Assembly (NCBI GenBank): GCA_041859095.1
Contig: JBHEKY010000028.1
Span: 171,039-235,038 of the forward strand
Length of the DNA: 64,000 bases
Direction of reading: 5' to 3'
Origin: UBA1422 sp041859095
GTDB lineage: Bacteria > Bacillota > Clostridia > Peptostreptococcales > Anaerovoracaceae
The position numbers and the translations under genes are program-made. Each line of letters begins with the position of its first letter. Position 1 is the first letter of the stretch. This document shows positions 43,862 to 52,280 of this stretch, piece after piece. The notes below the pieces were generated by a model. It ran no database searches and was not told the origin of the DNA. It was given only the letters and a program-made list of their open reading frames with translations.

Positions 43862-44383
43862 ATGAAAATATTAGAGACCTTTGAAAAAATACCGCTATAC
43901 AAAGTCTTATGGTATTCCATAGCTGTATCTGATTGCATATTGGCTTTACTATACATCTGTGCATATGCATTTAACTTATATGATTTGAACACTTTCTGGG
44001 TTGGAATCGGATTCACCATACTATTAATGTTATCCTTGATCTTTCTCTTTCTTCTTGCGGCAAGGCATTGGGACGAATCAAAGGGAAAAATCAAAGAATA
44101 TATTGAGCTTGCCAAATGGATTTTTGTAGTAGTATGGCTATTGGATTGGGTAGTCTACATTGTTACCGTATATTTTGCTTTTAGCGAAATGCCATTGACA
44201 GCAATAATGCCTGAGCTTATAGTCCTGTGTGTGTGGATGTCAGAAATTGCATTTCTAGAAGGCGTAATAATCTCTTTTGGTGAAGGGGATAAAAAAGACA
44301 GTCAAAATATTGTATTCTGGCTATTTTGCATATTTATCATTGTCATGTTATATAACAACTCTAGTATGCTTAATGGCAGATAA
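43862..44383 (+). CDS. four-helix membrane protein, candidate immunity protein
   Basis: 173 residues, hydrophobic segments near 17-39, 46-66, 84-108, 115-138 and 150-168. It begins 17 bp after the toxin-like gene with AAGGAG. No family recognised. It resembles the next gene: FNLYDLNTFWVGIGFTILLML here and LNHYDLNYFWSAIVVGLCYLI there. Position right after a variable RHS tip is where immunity genes sit. A membrane immunity protein would fit a membrane-active tip. Confidence 0.6.
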   Translation: MKILETFEKIPLYKVLWYSIAVSDCILALLYICAYAFNLYDLNTFWVGIGFTILLMLSLIFLFLLAARHWDESKGKIKEYIELAKWIFVVVWLLDWVVYIVTVYFAFSEMPLTAIMPELIVLCVWMSEIAFLEGVIISFGEGDKKDSQNIVFWLFCIFIIVMLYNNSSMLNGR

Positions 44384-44437
44384 TAGTGAACTATTTTCAG
44401 ATGCTTGACGCTTCATTGATAGGAGAGTAACAAAAAA

Positions 44438-44914
44438 ATGAAAAACATAGAATCAAGGGAAAGACTTAACTTTTATGGTCTTGCAGTGCTAAGCACTCTG
44501 CCATTTATTACCTGCTTTTGTTTGCTGAAATTGAATCATTATGATTTGAATTATTTTTGGTCTGCCATTGTGGTTGGTCTATGTTACTTGATTTTGATAT
44601 TCCGGCCATTTGTATCAATAAGAAAAACCTGGGACGCTCCCACCCTACATACACAATTTCTTATTCTGACGGACTTGGTCGCAATTCTTGCGATTTCCGC
44701 CGTTCTTATCTTTAACTTATCTTCGATAGGGTATCAAGTGCTTGCCATAACAACACTGACTATAGCTATTGTAGAATTGACAGCATTAACATGTATAATA
44801 ATATATAAACATAAGATGTTGAGGGGTATTTTTGATGGCTTACGGGAACTTATTTTTGCCTCTCTTCTGTTCATAATGCTATTATATACAGAGTGGATGC
44901 ATAAATTACAATGA
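44438..44914 (+). CDS. four-helix membrane protein, paralog of the preceding gene
   Basis: 158 residues with hydrophobic segments near 14-30, 40-57, 74-92, 98-118 and 133-150. It shares YDLN.FW plus a following W-D element with its neighbour, pointing to an old tandem duplication. Duplicated immunity genes are common behind polymorphic toxins. Start ATG after AGGAGAG. No family recognised. Confidence 0.55.
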   Translation: MKNIESRERLNFYGLAVLSTLPFITCFCLLKLNHYDLNYFWSAIVVGLCYLILIFRPFVSIRKTWDAPTLHTQFLILTDLVAILAISAVLIFNLSSIGYQVLAITTLTIAIVELTALTCIIIYKHKMLRGIFDGLRELIFASLLFIMLLYTEWMHKLQ

Positions 44915-45136
44915 TTGGTACTGGTGCAAATAGTTCTTAACTCAATAGAAAGCTATAAACTCATGCAGATCAAACTTTGATTTTATGCCATACAAAACAG
45001 TCAGTTGATTCCAGAGTTGTCTAGCTCTTTCTTTCTCTCCGCCCTCCGTTTTCCGTGTGCAATCTTGCGCATTGTTCATATGGGTGTATGTAATTCGGAA
45101 TATCACCGTTCAACTAAACCAAACAACTGGAGGGAC

Positions 45137-45269
45137 GACAGAGTTGCAAAAAAATTCCAACATCAACCTCAACTTATAAACCCACACAAACCCCAGCCTA
45201 ATTCTATGCAACACCAAATAGCCGGTTGATCAGCTTTATTTCGGAAATAACATCTGGTTTCCCGGCTAT
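45137..45269 (-). mobile_element. decayed end of an IS6-family element
   Basis: Matches 47175-47303 (inverted-repeat end and 3' end of the transposase) with many substitutions: ACACCAAATAGCCGGTTGATC here, ACACCAAATAGCCGATTAATC in the intact copy (compare the first ~20 bases). Only one end is left. The stretch 44915-45136 before it shows nothing recognisable except GTAATTCGGAATATC (45090-45104), a fragment shared with the repeats at 45271 and 49872. Confidence 0.78.
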
Positions 45270-45270
45270 G

Positions 45271-45353
45271 TGCATCATCCCGCGATATTCCATACTATCC
45301 GCGTAATTCCGAATATCGCCGATTGTATCAAAACATGAGTGATTAGCCAAAAA
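45271..45353 (+). repeat. ~83-bp repeat, copy a (pairs with 49872-49953)
   Basis: TGCATCATCCCGCGATATTC… to GTGATTAGCCAAA is about 85-90% like 49872-49953. Directly after it the sequence TTGAAATTTCAACGATTTT resembles a shortened form of the module leader hairpin, so the block looks like a third, degenerate module boundary. 45354-45554 carries no gene. Confidence 0.72.
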
Positions 45354-45554
45354 ACCCTTGAAATTTCAACGATTTTGGGGGTTATTTTCTTTTTTGACGA
45401 CAAAATGACGTAATTAATTTTTTAACAATGTCGCCCGGGGTGGTTTTAGTGGTTGCATTGGGACAGGAAACCAAGTAAACTAACATCAAGAATACTGATA
45501 TTGGGGGATTTATGGAGATAGGGACTAGAAGATTTAGGAGAATTCTAGAGAGTT

Positions 45555-45582
45555 AAGAGTGCACTTTTCGTGTGCTTTTTTT
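45555..45582 (+). terminator. hairpin with T-run in the gene-free stretch
   Basis: AAGAGTGCAC / GTGTGCTTTTT around TTTTC with two G-T pairs. It has no gene directly upstream, so it may be left over from a lost gene. Confidence 0.6.
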
Positions 45583-45667
45583 GTAGACCCATGTCCCTCG
45601 ATAATATATAAGAATAGATTTTTCGTTTCAGCTCGCAATAGTGCATGATTTTACAGAGGTGATAAAC

Positions 45668-46333
45668 TTGAGTGGTTTTAAGGGAATGAAATCAGATTTG
45701 ATGAAAGGGATTTCCATTTCGCTTGTCGATTTGGGTTTTGACAGTAGAATCCACGGGCAGTCATTTTGGAAGTCTATCGAACATGGTAGGGCCATGGTTC
45801 ATCTAAGTTTTATTAATCATGTAATTGACTTTGATGTAACTGTGGATGTCGGTATCCGTCTTGATGAGCTCGAGGATATGATAAACCAAGGTTACTCGCG
45901 TTTAACAGAAAATGAAAAAAAGAATACTGCCACAATTGGAGTAGAACTTGGCAACTTAACACAGGGCAAACAAAAAAGATGGACTATTGCTAGCGAAAGT
46001 GACATTGATACTGTGGTTATAGAAATCGTTGACGAAGTTCGAAACGTAGCAATCCCATATATTGAAAAGTTTTCAGATTTGGAAAATGTGCTCGAAATTT
46101 GTAGGCGGGATGACCCTGAAGCTTGGGACAATTCACCTATTGATTATAAAAGAGCAATCAACGCTATTGGCTTGGCAAAGCTAATGGGAAAAAATGAGCT
46201 GTTGGAGAGTTTAATTAAGGATAAAACGAAATATCTTCAAGAACAGAACGACTACGGCTTACCGATTTTCCTTGAGTTTGTGAAAAAGATTAACGTGGAC
46301 CCTGCCCCAAGAGTGGACATTATTATCATATAA
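45668..46333 (+). CDS. hypothetical soluble protein, possible orphan immunity protein
   Basis: 221 residues if read from the TTG at 45668, which has GAGGTGAT in front. A GTG 27 nt earlier is possible but lacks a ribosome site. Alpha/beta sequence without signal peptide or helices for the membrane: FKGMKSDLMKGISISLVDLGF at the N-terminus loosely recalls DUF4304-type proteins, often immunity-like. I cannot name the family. It lies among orphan genes behind the RHS tip. Confidence 0.5.
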   Translation: MSGFKGMKSDLMKGISISLVDLGFDSRIHGQSFWKSIEHGRAMVHLSFINHVIDFDVTVDVGIRLDELEDMINQGYSRLTENEKKNTATIGVELGNLTQGKQKRWTIASESDIDTVVIEIVDEVRNVAIPYIEKFSDLENVLEICRRDDPEAWDNSPIDYKRAINAIGLAKLMGKNELLESLIKDKTKYLQEQNDYGLPIFLEFVKKINVDPAPRVDIIII

Positions 46334-46344
46334 CCCACCCACAA

Positions 46345-46382
46345 GCACCCCGCCTGGCATCATTGTTATGGTGTGGGGGCCG
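46345..46382 (+). repeat. GC-rich imperfect hairpin repeat, copy 1
   Basis: GCACCCCGCCTGGCATC…ATGGTGTGGGGGCC can fold on itself and is close to 46911-46947. It sits between two genes, 22 bp before the next start codon. It contrasts with the AT-rich surroundings. Confidence 0.7.
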
Positions 46383-46403
46383 TGTATGAAAAAGGAGAAA
46401 TGC

Positions 46404-46886
46404 TTGAAAAAGAAAATTATAATTCGCTGCCTATCAGTAGCCGGCATTATAGCCCTAATATGGATTGGATCAATAGTCAAATATGAAATCTTAACTTATT
46501 CACATGGAGATGAATTCACCAACGGCTATAAAGCCACTAATATGCTTGATTCGGTGAGCGGTTTAAAGGTATTGACGTATTCTAGCTCGGATGCAAATAT
46601 ATTATATTATACATACGATAAAGAGGCTGGTGGAATCGGACTTGTGAACCTTGATTATATTAGCTTCACCAAAGAAGATGGTAAATGGGAGTTTTCGGAC
46701 TGGTATAATTCACAGAGATGGGATGGTGATACTCAGTGGCCATACATTTACCTTACCTTTGGGGGGCAGGTATTATTGTTTTTCTTTGGGTCTCTAGTGT
46801 TTGTATTATTATTAATGCTGTTCGGATGTATTAGAAAAGAGAGAGCCGCAAAAATCACAAGTGAGGATAAAACGAGTAATTCATAA
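46404..46886 (+). CDS. two-helix membrane protein, unknown
   Basis: 160 residues from the TTG at 46404 (AAAGGAG 7 nt upstream). An N-terminal helix (about 8-24) is followed by a ~90-residue extracytoplasmic or cytosolic domain (YEILTYSHGDEFTNG…EFSDWYNSQRW), a helix near 118-140 and a charged tail. Family not recognised. In this context it may be an orphan immunity protein. Confidence 0.5.
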   Translation: MKKKIIIRCLSVAGIIALIWIGSIVKYEILTYSHGDEFTNGYKATNMLDSVSGLKVLTYSSSDANILYYTYDKEAGGIGLVNLDYISFTKEDGKWEFSDWYNSQRWDGDTQWPYIYLTFGGQVLLFFFGSLVFVLLLMLFGCIRKERAAKITSEDKTSNS

Positions 46887-46910
46887 AGGAACTATAACCA
46901 CAATAAGCAG

Positions 46911-46947
46911 GCACCCGGCCTGGCATCGCCATTATGGGGTGGGGGCC
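46911..46947 (+). repeat. GC-rich imperfect hairpin repeat, copy 2
   Basis: GCACCCGGCCTGGCATC…TATGGGGTGGGGGCC, nearly the same as 46345-46382 and again placed between an orphan gene and the next small membrane gene. Confidence 0.7.
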
Positions 46948-47029
46948 AGGAGAGATTAAACCAAACATTGGGCATAACTTAACAACAATTGTTAGATCCA
47001 TTTCCAAAAATGAGGAGTGTGACGGAAAA

Positions 47030-47179
47030 ATGAAACAAAAGAGATTACAAACGATAGCATTCACATCAAGTATCATCTTGACGGTACTTTTCGCTTCTAT
47101 ACTTATTCAATTTATCGCCGCAAGTAATCAGAGTAAGATGATTTCGGCATTGTTTCTTGACATATTCTCCACCAGGTAG
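47030..47179 (+). pseudogene. small membrane gene cut off by the IS6 element
   Basis: Begins ATG at 47030 (GAGGAG at 47012-47017) and encodes one signal/transmembrane helix (TIAFTSSIILTVLFASILI). It then runs into the IS end at 47175, where the frame stops at once (TAG 47177-47179). 49 codons survive. The rest of the gene is not found beyond the IS, so sequence was lost as well. Confidence 0.65.
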
Positions 47180-48023
47180 TGTTGCAAATAATTTCAACGC
47201 CAACCTCAAGGCATAACCGCACCCAAATCACAGCCTAATTTTACGCGACACCAAATAGCCGATTAATCAGCTTGATTTCTGAAATCACATCTGAGGTGCC
47301 GGCTTGCCCTTTGTGGATCATGTGCATGACCTCGATTCCAGAAAGGGTGGCGCAAGCGGATTTGTAACTGTGAAATCCCATCATGGGTTTGACGATTTTC
47401 TTAATGAACCGGTGATCTTGCTCGACTATGTTGTTAAGGTACTTGGTCATCCGGTGCTGCACGTGGCAGGAGAAGAGGCCGCCAAATAGATGCTCTTGAA
47501 TCGCAACCTCTGTTGCCGGGTACTTATCGGTGGTAATGACTCTGGGCATGGAGTTGTGGCAAGCACCTAAAGCCTTTTCAAAAAAACGCTTGGCGGAAGC
47601 CTTGTCTCTGTGCTTGGAGAGCCAGAAATCAATGGTTGCGCCGTGTGAGTCCACAGCCCGGTAAAGGTAATGGTCAACGCCTCGAATCTTCAGGTACGTC
47701 TCGTCCATTCTCCAGGAATCACCGGTAGGGCTGATATGCTTTTTAATTTTCCGGCACATGATTGGTGAGTACTCCTGAACCCAGCGGAGGATAGTGGTGT
47801 GGGAGACGGACAGTCCGCGTTCTTTCATCATGTCAGAAAGATTCCGATAGGAAAGCGGGTACTTCAAATACCATCTGACGCAAAGCAAAATGATATCGGA
47901 TTCGAAGTGTTTCCATTTGAATAAGCTTTCAGCCATTTTTGTATCCTCCCTGGAGCGACAATGGTACAATTATAACAGTCGTGGCGGTTGCGAGAAAGAC
48001 CAGAGATTTTTTGCAACAGAACC
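47175..48023 (-). mobile_element. IS6-family insertion sequence, 849 bp
   Basis: Ends are GGTAGTGTTGCAAATAATTT (47175-47194) and, inverted, GGTTCTGTTGCAAAAAATCT (48023-48004), matching at 16 of 20 positions. That is the GGTTCTGTTGCAAA type of IS6/IS240-like elements. It encloses one transposase. The 8 bases outside each end differ (CTCCACCA, TTTGGTTA), so no target duplication remains. Confidence 0.88.
47241..47936 (-). CDS. IS6-family DDE transposase
   Basis: 231 residues from the ATG at 47936 (GGGAGG upstream). The N-terminal helix-turn-helix region is YPLSYRNLSDMMKERGLSVSHTTILRWVQ. The DDE catalytic core has WRMDETYLKIRG (first D), VITTDKYPATEVAIQEH (second D) and VEQDHRFIKK (E). Length and motifs are those of active IS26/IS240 relatives. 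It appears intact. Confidence 0.93.
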   Translation of the reverse strand: MAESLFKWKHFESDIILLCVRWYLKYPLSYRNLSDMMKERGLSVSHTTILRWVQEYSPIMCRKIKKHISPTGDSWRMDETYLKIRGVDHYLYRAVDSHGATIDFWLSKHRDKASAKRFFEKALGACHNSMPRVITTDKYPATEVAIQEHLFGGLFSCHVQHRMTKYLNNIVEQDHRFIKKIVKPMMGFHSYKSACATLSGIEVMHMIHKGQAGTSDVISEIKLINRLFGVA

Positions 48024-48261
48024 TTTGGTTAGAATTAAGGAGAGATTTCACCAACATTTGCACACAAAAACCTATTATTCAGGGGTAAAGGGGATGATAT
48101 ATGCGGTATCTAATAAATATAAAAGTAAAAATAAAAAATGTGTCTACTATCCTCTCGCAGTAATCAAAACAACCCTAAAAATTGGAAGCTCAATGGTCCC
48201 TGGGAATTAGAACAATTCATTGTGAATTGATATGGCAAATTGCATATGTTGGGAGAAGTAA
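48024..48261. other. gene-poor stretch beyond the IS6 element
   Basis: 238 bp. One frame gives MIYAVSNKYKSKNKK… (about 48093-48210) without a proper ribosome site or similarity I know. Probably the remains of the gene interrupted or deleted together with IS movement. Confidence 0.4.
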
Positions 48262-49725
48262 ATGCTAAAGTACAAAAAAAGTTCATACAGAACAATTTTT
48301 TCACCTGATGAGACTCGACTAATAAATATCGGTGGTGGCGTATCTTTATTTGATATGAACCAAGATGAGCCGACATTGATGTTTACTAACAATGCCTTAA
48401 CAAATCCTTCCTATGCCGCCTTTTCGCCAGACATGAAAAAAATTGCGGCCTCAAACACATCGGGAAGATTAGAGCTGATTGATAGCGCGACGGGAGAACT
48501 TTTACAAAAAAATCGAGGTGTGGGAGCGGAAGGAAATCAAATTCATTTCATTGATGACACTCATGTCCTGACCTGCGGATGGAATGGAAAAGTTGGACTT
48601 TGGGATACAGTCAGTAACAAACTGGACATTCGCATGGATATTGACGGGCGATATCGACTTTGGCCGGCGGCGGAACAAGGGGAATTCATTTTGTTCCGAG
48701 AAGCCCGTGAAGATTTAGGTATGAAGGTAAAGTATTTGGGCTTTCAAATTTCACTGGTGAATCTGATTACTGGAAAATCTAAGGAGATGTATTGCAATAT
48801 TGGAGAAAAGGAGCCTGATAGTTTTTTCCCAGTTGCTTCCAATGTCAAAGGTAATAAGTATTACAGTTACCAAGGGGAAAGCCGCTGGAAAAAAGAACTG
48901 TATTACGACTGTTTTGAATTGGTAAGCAGAACGATTGTTCAGGAGAAATATTCCTTGAAGAAACCTTTTCCAATTGGCCTTCTGGCTACAGACAGGGAAA
49001 GAATCATATGGCATGTGGATGACATGGGGCTTGCAACATTCCTTGATCCAGCGACCAAAGGGGCCATCCAACTGAATCTGGGGATGATATCATGTGATAG
49101 CGTCAACTTTTATGGTAAGGATAGACTGGTCATAGGCGATTACGATTATTTATCTTTCACCTCCATTGATGAATTGCCTTCTTTCAGAAGCATCAAGAAG
49201 AACACAAAGGCGAAGATGCCACCAAAAGCGAAAAGCACAATCAAAGAGAAACCGGTGACAACAAGCAAAAGCGCCTTTACAAGCCTGCATAAATTCCTCT
49301 ACAAGGAACTCCGGGACCTGATCGAGACCTGGAGTGTAAATGACATTTTTGCCATTGGCATTTATCTTTATCCTGATGAGTGCATGGAAGATGAAGAGAA
49401 CACAGACATGGAGGAATTCACGATTCGATGCGGCTGCGAATCGGATTTCAAGGACAATTCTGAAGTGGAGAAATGGAATCCGTCTGAATGGGGAAGGGCC
49501 CAGGATATCAAGCTTGGCGAAATGGGACCGGTGAAACTGAAGAAATTATTGAAAGTGCTGACTGAGGTTGCCTTCAAGCTCCAGCAAGAGGATTATCTCA
49601 AACAGAAATATCAAAGACCCATCCCGTTCATCTTTTGCGAGTTTGAACCGACAGGAAGAAGCATTGAAGCAACCACTGTTGCAAATCCTCATGGTGAGGC
49701 AGATGAGTTCTTGTCGATGGTCTAA
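48262..49725 (+). CDS. beta-propeller-like protein with C-terminal DUF domain, unknown
   Basis: 487 residues. Residues 1-330 show WD40/YncE-like blades: FSPDETRLINIGGGVSLFDM, FSPDMKKIAASNTSGRLELID, HFIDDTHVLTCGWNGKVGLWD. A Lys/Pro-rich linker (NTKAKMPPKAKSTIKEK) joins it to a C-terminal ~150-residue domain (LYKELRDLIETWSVNDIFAIGIYLYPDECMED…) that resembles DUF4303/SMI1-neighbourhood immunity-type domains. The family cannot be fixed. Start after GGGAGAAG. No signal peptide, so cytosolic. Confidence 0.5.
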   Translation: MLKYKKSSYRTIFSPDETRLINIGGGVSLFDMNQDEPTLMFTNNALTNPSYAAFSPDMKKIAASNTSGRLELIDSATGELLQKNRGVGAEGNQIHFIDDTHVLTCGWNGKVGLWDTVSNKLDIRMDIDGRYRLWPAAEQGEFILFREAREDLGMKVKYLGFQISLVNLITGKSKEMYCNIGEKEPDSFFPVASNVKGNKYYSYQGESRWKKELYYDCFELVSRTIVQEKYSLKKPFPIGLLATDRERIIWHVDDMGLATFLDPATKGAIQLNLGMISCDSVNFYGKDRLVIGDYDYLSFTSIDELPSFRSIKKNTKAKMPPKAKSTIKEKPVTTSKSAFTSLHKFLYKELRDLIETWSVNDIFAIGIYLYPDECMEDEENTDMEEFTIRCGCESDFKDNSEVEKWNPSEWGRAQDIKLGEMGPVKLKKLLKVLTEVAFKLQQEDYLKQKYQRPIPFIFCEFEPTGRSIEATTVANPHGEADEFLSMV

Positions 49726-49746
49726 CATTTTCATAAGTATATAACT

Positions 49747-49779
49747 AAACCGGCTAATCTAACAAGTTAGCCGGTTTTC
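49747..49779 (+). terminator. rho-independent terminator
   Basis: AAACCGGCTAA pairs with TTAGCCGGTTTT across a 9-nt loop and closes the orphan-gene region before module 2. Confidence 0.82.
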
Positions 49780-49871
49780 ATTACCCGAATCAGTAATGTG
49801 TACCCCATTTCAAGGACAAAAGTTTTTACCTTATTTAGTGTCCATTATATGGGGTATGATTTACTACTGTG

Positions 49872-49953
49872 TGCACTATCCCGCGGTATTACCATACTAT
49901 CCGCGTAATTCGGAATATCGCCGATTGTATTAAAACCTGAGTGATTAGCCAAA
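49872..49953 (+). repeat. ~83-bp repeat, copy b (pairs with 45271-45353)
   Basis: TGCACTATCCCGCGGTATT… through GTGATTAGCCAAA; it runs straight into leader copy 2 at 49948. Together the two repeats mark the left edge of module 2. Confidence 0.75.
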
Positions 49954-50133
49954 TAAGTAGTCAGAAATGATACAATAGAACTCATTGAAATTTCAATGGG
50001 TTTTGTTGTTTTTGGGGGAAAAGTTGGGAAGAATCTGGGTGGATTTGGGATTAGATGTGAGTGAGAGGTTGAAAAATGCACACGGTTTCAAATTTAGTCA
50101 GGTGTGTGCGTACTGTTCGGCGTAATTAGAGCG
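49948..50133 (+). repeat. module leader repeat, copy 2
   Basis: Second copy of 32945-33127, here not next to a tRNA. The first 57 bp are nearly identical. Inverted pair ATGCACAC (50076-50083) / GTGTGCGT (50104-50111) is retained with one change. The remaining bases to 50239 must hold the promoter of the regulator gene. Confidence 0.85.
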
Positions 50134-50239
50134 GAAGTGCAGAAACCAATCTTGCATATGATATCATGGTGAGTATAGAAATTCTCATTTGCAAATGGTA
50201 TACTCTCAGGTATGAATACAAGTTATGGAGGTAGTATTA

Positions 50240-50965
50240 GTGTTTCGCATAGCGATTTGTGATGACGAGCGAAGTATTTGCACAGAAATTGAAAACATTA
50301 TAATCAAGCATTCTTTAGAAAAACACATCCGAACCGAGATTGAGATTTTTGAAAGTGGTGAGTCTCTTTGTGATGCAATTAAGCAAGGAGATTTTTTTCA
50401 CCTCATATTTTTGGATATTGAGCTAGTAAAAATAAATGGAATTGATGTGTGTGCTAAAATACGTAATGATTACGATAATGAAAGCGTCAAAATTGTATAC
50501 ATCTCATCACACCCAGGATATGCAATGCAACTTTTTGATGGTAGACCATTAAATTTTTTGCAAAAACCACTGGACAGCGAGAAAATTATCGCAAATTTTG
50601 ATAAGGCGGTTGCACTATGGGAAAAAGATATTATCGTCTTTGAGTTTACATCAGGTCGTACAACAAAGTGGATTAAGATGAAAGACATCTTCTATTTTGA
50701 AAGCGAAGATAAAAAAATCATCATACACTCGAGTGAAGGCAATGAAATATTTTATTCAAAATTGTCTGAGGTTGCGAAGAAAGTAAAGGATGCTGGTTTC
50801 CTTTGGATTCACAAATCCTTTCTAGTAAACTACAACTATATCAAGGGAATCACCTATGAGAAGATTGAGTTGCTGGACGGTACTATGCTTCCGATTAGCA
50901 ATACGTTTCGGACAGACGTCCGTGATTACATTATGAAGAAACGAGAGGAAATGTTGTATGAGTAA
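50240..50965 (+). CDS. LytTR-family response regulator (AgrA-like), module 2
   Basis: 241 residues from the GTG at 50240 (GGAGG 9 nt upstream; the ATG at 50225 contains this ribosome site). The receiver has D8/D9 and phosphoacceptor D59 in LIFLDIELV. The LytTR domain (about 140-238) includes FYFESEDKKIIIHS and FLWIHKSFLVNYNYI. Same family and place as the module 1 regulator but clearly diverged, as expected for a regulator with a different signal. Overlaps its kinase by 8 bp. Confidence 0.92.
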   Translation: MFRIAICDDERSICTEIENIIIKHSLEKHIRTEIEIFESGESLCDAIKQGDFFHLIFLDIELVKINGIDVCAKIRNDYDNESVKIVYISSHPGYAMQLFDGRPLNFLQKPLDSEKIIANFDKAVALWEKDIIVFEFTSGRTTKWIKMKDIFYFESEDKKIIIHSSEGNEIFYSKLSEVAKKVKDAGFLWIHKSFLVNYNYIKGITYEKIELLDGTMLPISNTFRTDVRDYIMKKREEMLYE

Positions 50966-52232
50966 TTTGCTGACAATTGACACGCTTGTTTATTTAGCTA
51001 CCAATGTATTTCGAATTTATGTCGTTTATCGGTTTGCTCATATCTTTTTTGATACGAACAAGAGAAAGACGAACGCAAGTATTGAATTTCTATGCTTTGC
51101 AGCATATTTTATAATTAATAGCGGCACCTATCTATTAATGGATAATGCAATACTAAACATAATCACAAATGTTATTCCATTTTTTCTTATTACGTTTATA
51201 TTTTCAAGCAAAGTCTCAACAAAGTTATTGGCTACATTTATACTTTACCCAATTCAGATGGTTGCTGAGGTAATCGTGTATTTCCCGTTGGTTGCGATCT
51301 CCAACGGAGCATCAATTGACACCTTGACCAGCATTATTTCCACATTGCTCTTTTTCGTACTTTCGCTTGTGGCGGGTAGAATGTCAAGTAAACAGGATAA
51401 AGCAGAATTAGCATCCAGCAGGTGGCTTGCATTATTATCCATTCCAATCGGTAGTATCATTATCGCGGTTGTCCTTTTTTTAGAAGGGAATAATTCGATA
51501 TGGATTTCTTTGGCGGGCATTTTTTTGCTAGCGATTAACTTCACAACGTTCTACCTCTATGAAACGATGATACGATTCTATTTAGAAGAGAGTGAGAAAA
51601 AACTATTGCTACAACAGAATTTAGCATACCAAAGACAATTTGACTTAATCGAGAAAAATCAGGACAAAATAAGAACCTTAAGACATGATTTGAAAAATCA
51701 ACTAAACAGCATGCGTTCTTTGCTTAAAGTCGGCCAGTCAAATGAGGCAATAAAGTATCTAGATGGCATGGATTCATTTATTGAAAGCGGTGATAACTTT
51801 GTACATACGGACAATCCACATGTTGACAGTATTTTAAACTACAAAATTGCTGAGGCAAAAAATAACGGTATCACGGTGGAAACAGATATATTAATACCGA
51901 CAGCATTTCATATAGATCCATTTTCCCTGAATGTGGTAATAGGGAATTTGATGGACAATGCAATAGAAGCTAGCACCTTGGTGGGCAACAAACAAATTCG
52001 ATTTGTGATGCGGGTTGATGCATCGACACTACTAATTAAAGTTGAAAACACATATGAAGAAGAACCTTTCTTTGGCAATGGGGAATACATAACGCAAAAG
52101 CCAAATGCAGAATTTCATGGATTCGGTATGAAAAGTGTGGGATCGATTATCGAGAAATATAATGGTAAGATGGATGTGGCAATCAAGGATAAACACTTTG
52201 TTGTAACCGTGTTTATGTACCTTACAAATTAA
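50958..52232 (+). CDS. GHKL sensor histidine kinase (AgrC-like), module 2
   Basis: 424 residues. Six hydrophobic helices lie in the first ~205 residues. Then comes a coiled linker and LRHDLKNQLNSM (H243 as phosphoacceptor), N-box IGNLMDNAIEA, and a G-box ending FHGFGMKSVGSIIEKYNG. Sensor part differs from module 1, which fits reception of the different peptide encoded at 52388. No visible ribosome site apart from coupling to the regulator. Confidence 0.92.
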   Translation: MSNLLTIDTLVYLATNVFRIYVVYRFAHIFFDTNKRKTNASIEFLCFAAYFIINSGTYLLMDNAILNIITNVIPFFLITFIFSSKVSTKLLATFILYPIQMVAEVIVYFPLVAISNGASIDTLTSIISTLLFFVLSLVAGRMSSKQDKAELASSRWLALLSIPIGSIIIAVVLFLEGNNSIWISLAGIFLLAINFTTFYLYETMIRFYLEESEKKLLLQQNLAYQRQFDLIEKNQDKIRTLRHDLKNQLNSMRSLLKVGQSNEAIKYLDGMDSFIESGDNFVHTDNPHVDSILNYKIAEAKNNGITVETDILIPTAFHIDPFSLNVVIGNLMDNAIEASTLVGNKQIRFVMRVDASTLLIKVENTYEEEPFFGNGEYITQKPNAEFHGFGMKSVGSIIEKYNGKMDVAIKDKHFVVTVFMYLTN

Positions 52233-52249
52233 GTTCAAATATAAATTCT

Positions 52250-52280
52250 GAAGGCTGCCTTAAAGGTGGCCTTCTTTTTT
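52250..52280 (+). terminator. terminator between agrC-like and agrD, module 2
   Basis: GAAGGCTGCCT / AGGTGGCCTTC, 11 pairs including two G-T, loop TAA, six T following. Confidence 0.82.

Noticed and set aside
46345..46947. Integron attC sites
   Set aside because: The two hairpins are palindromic and sit between small genes, but no GTTRRRY core or integrase is visible and only two copies exist.
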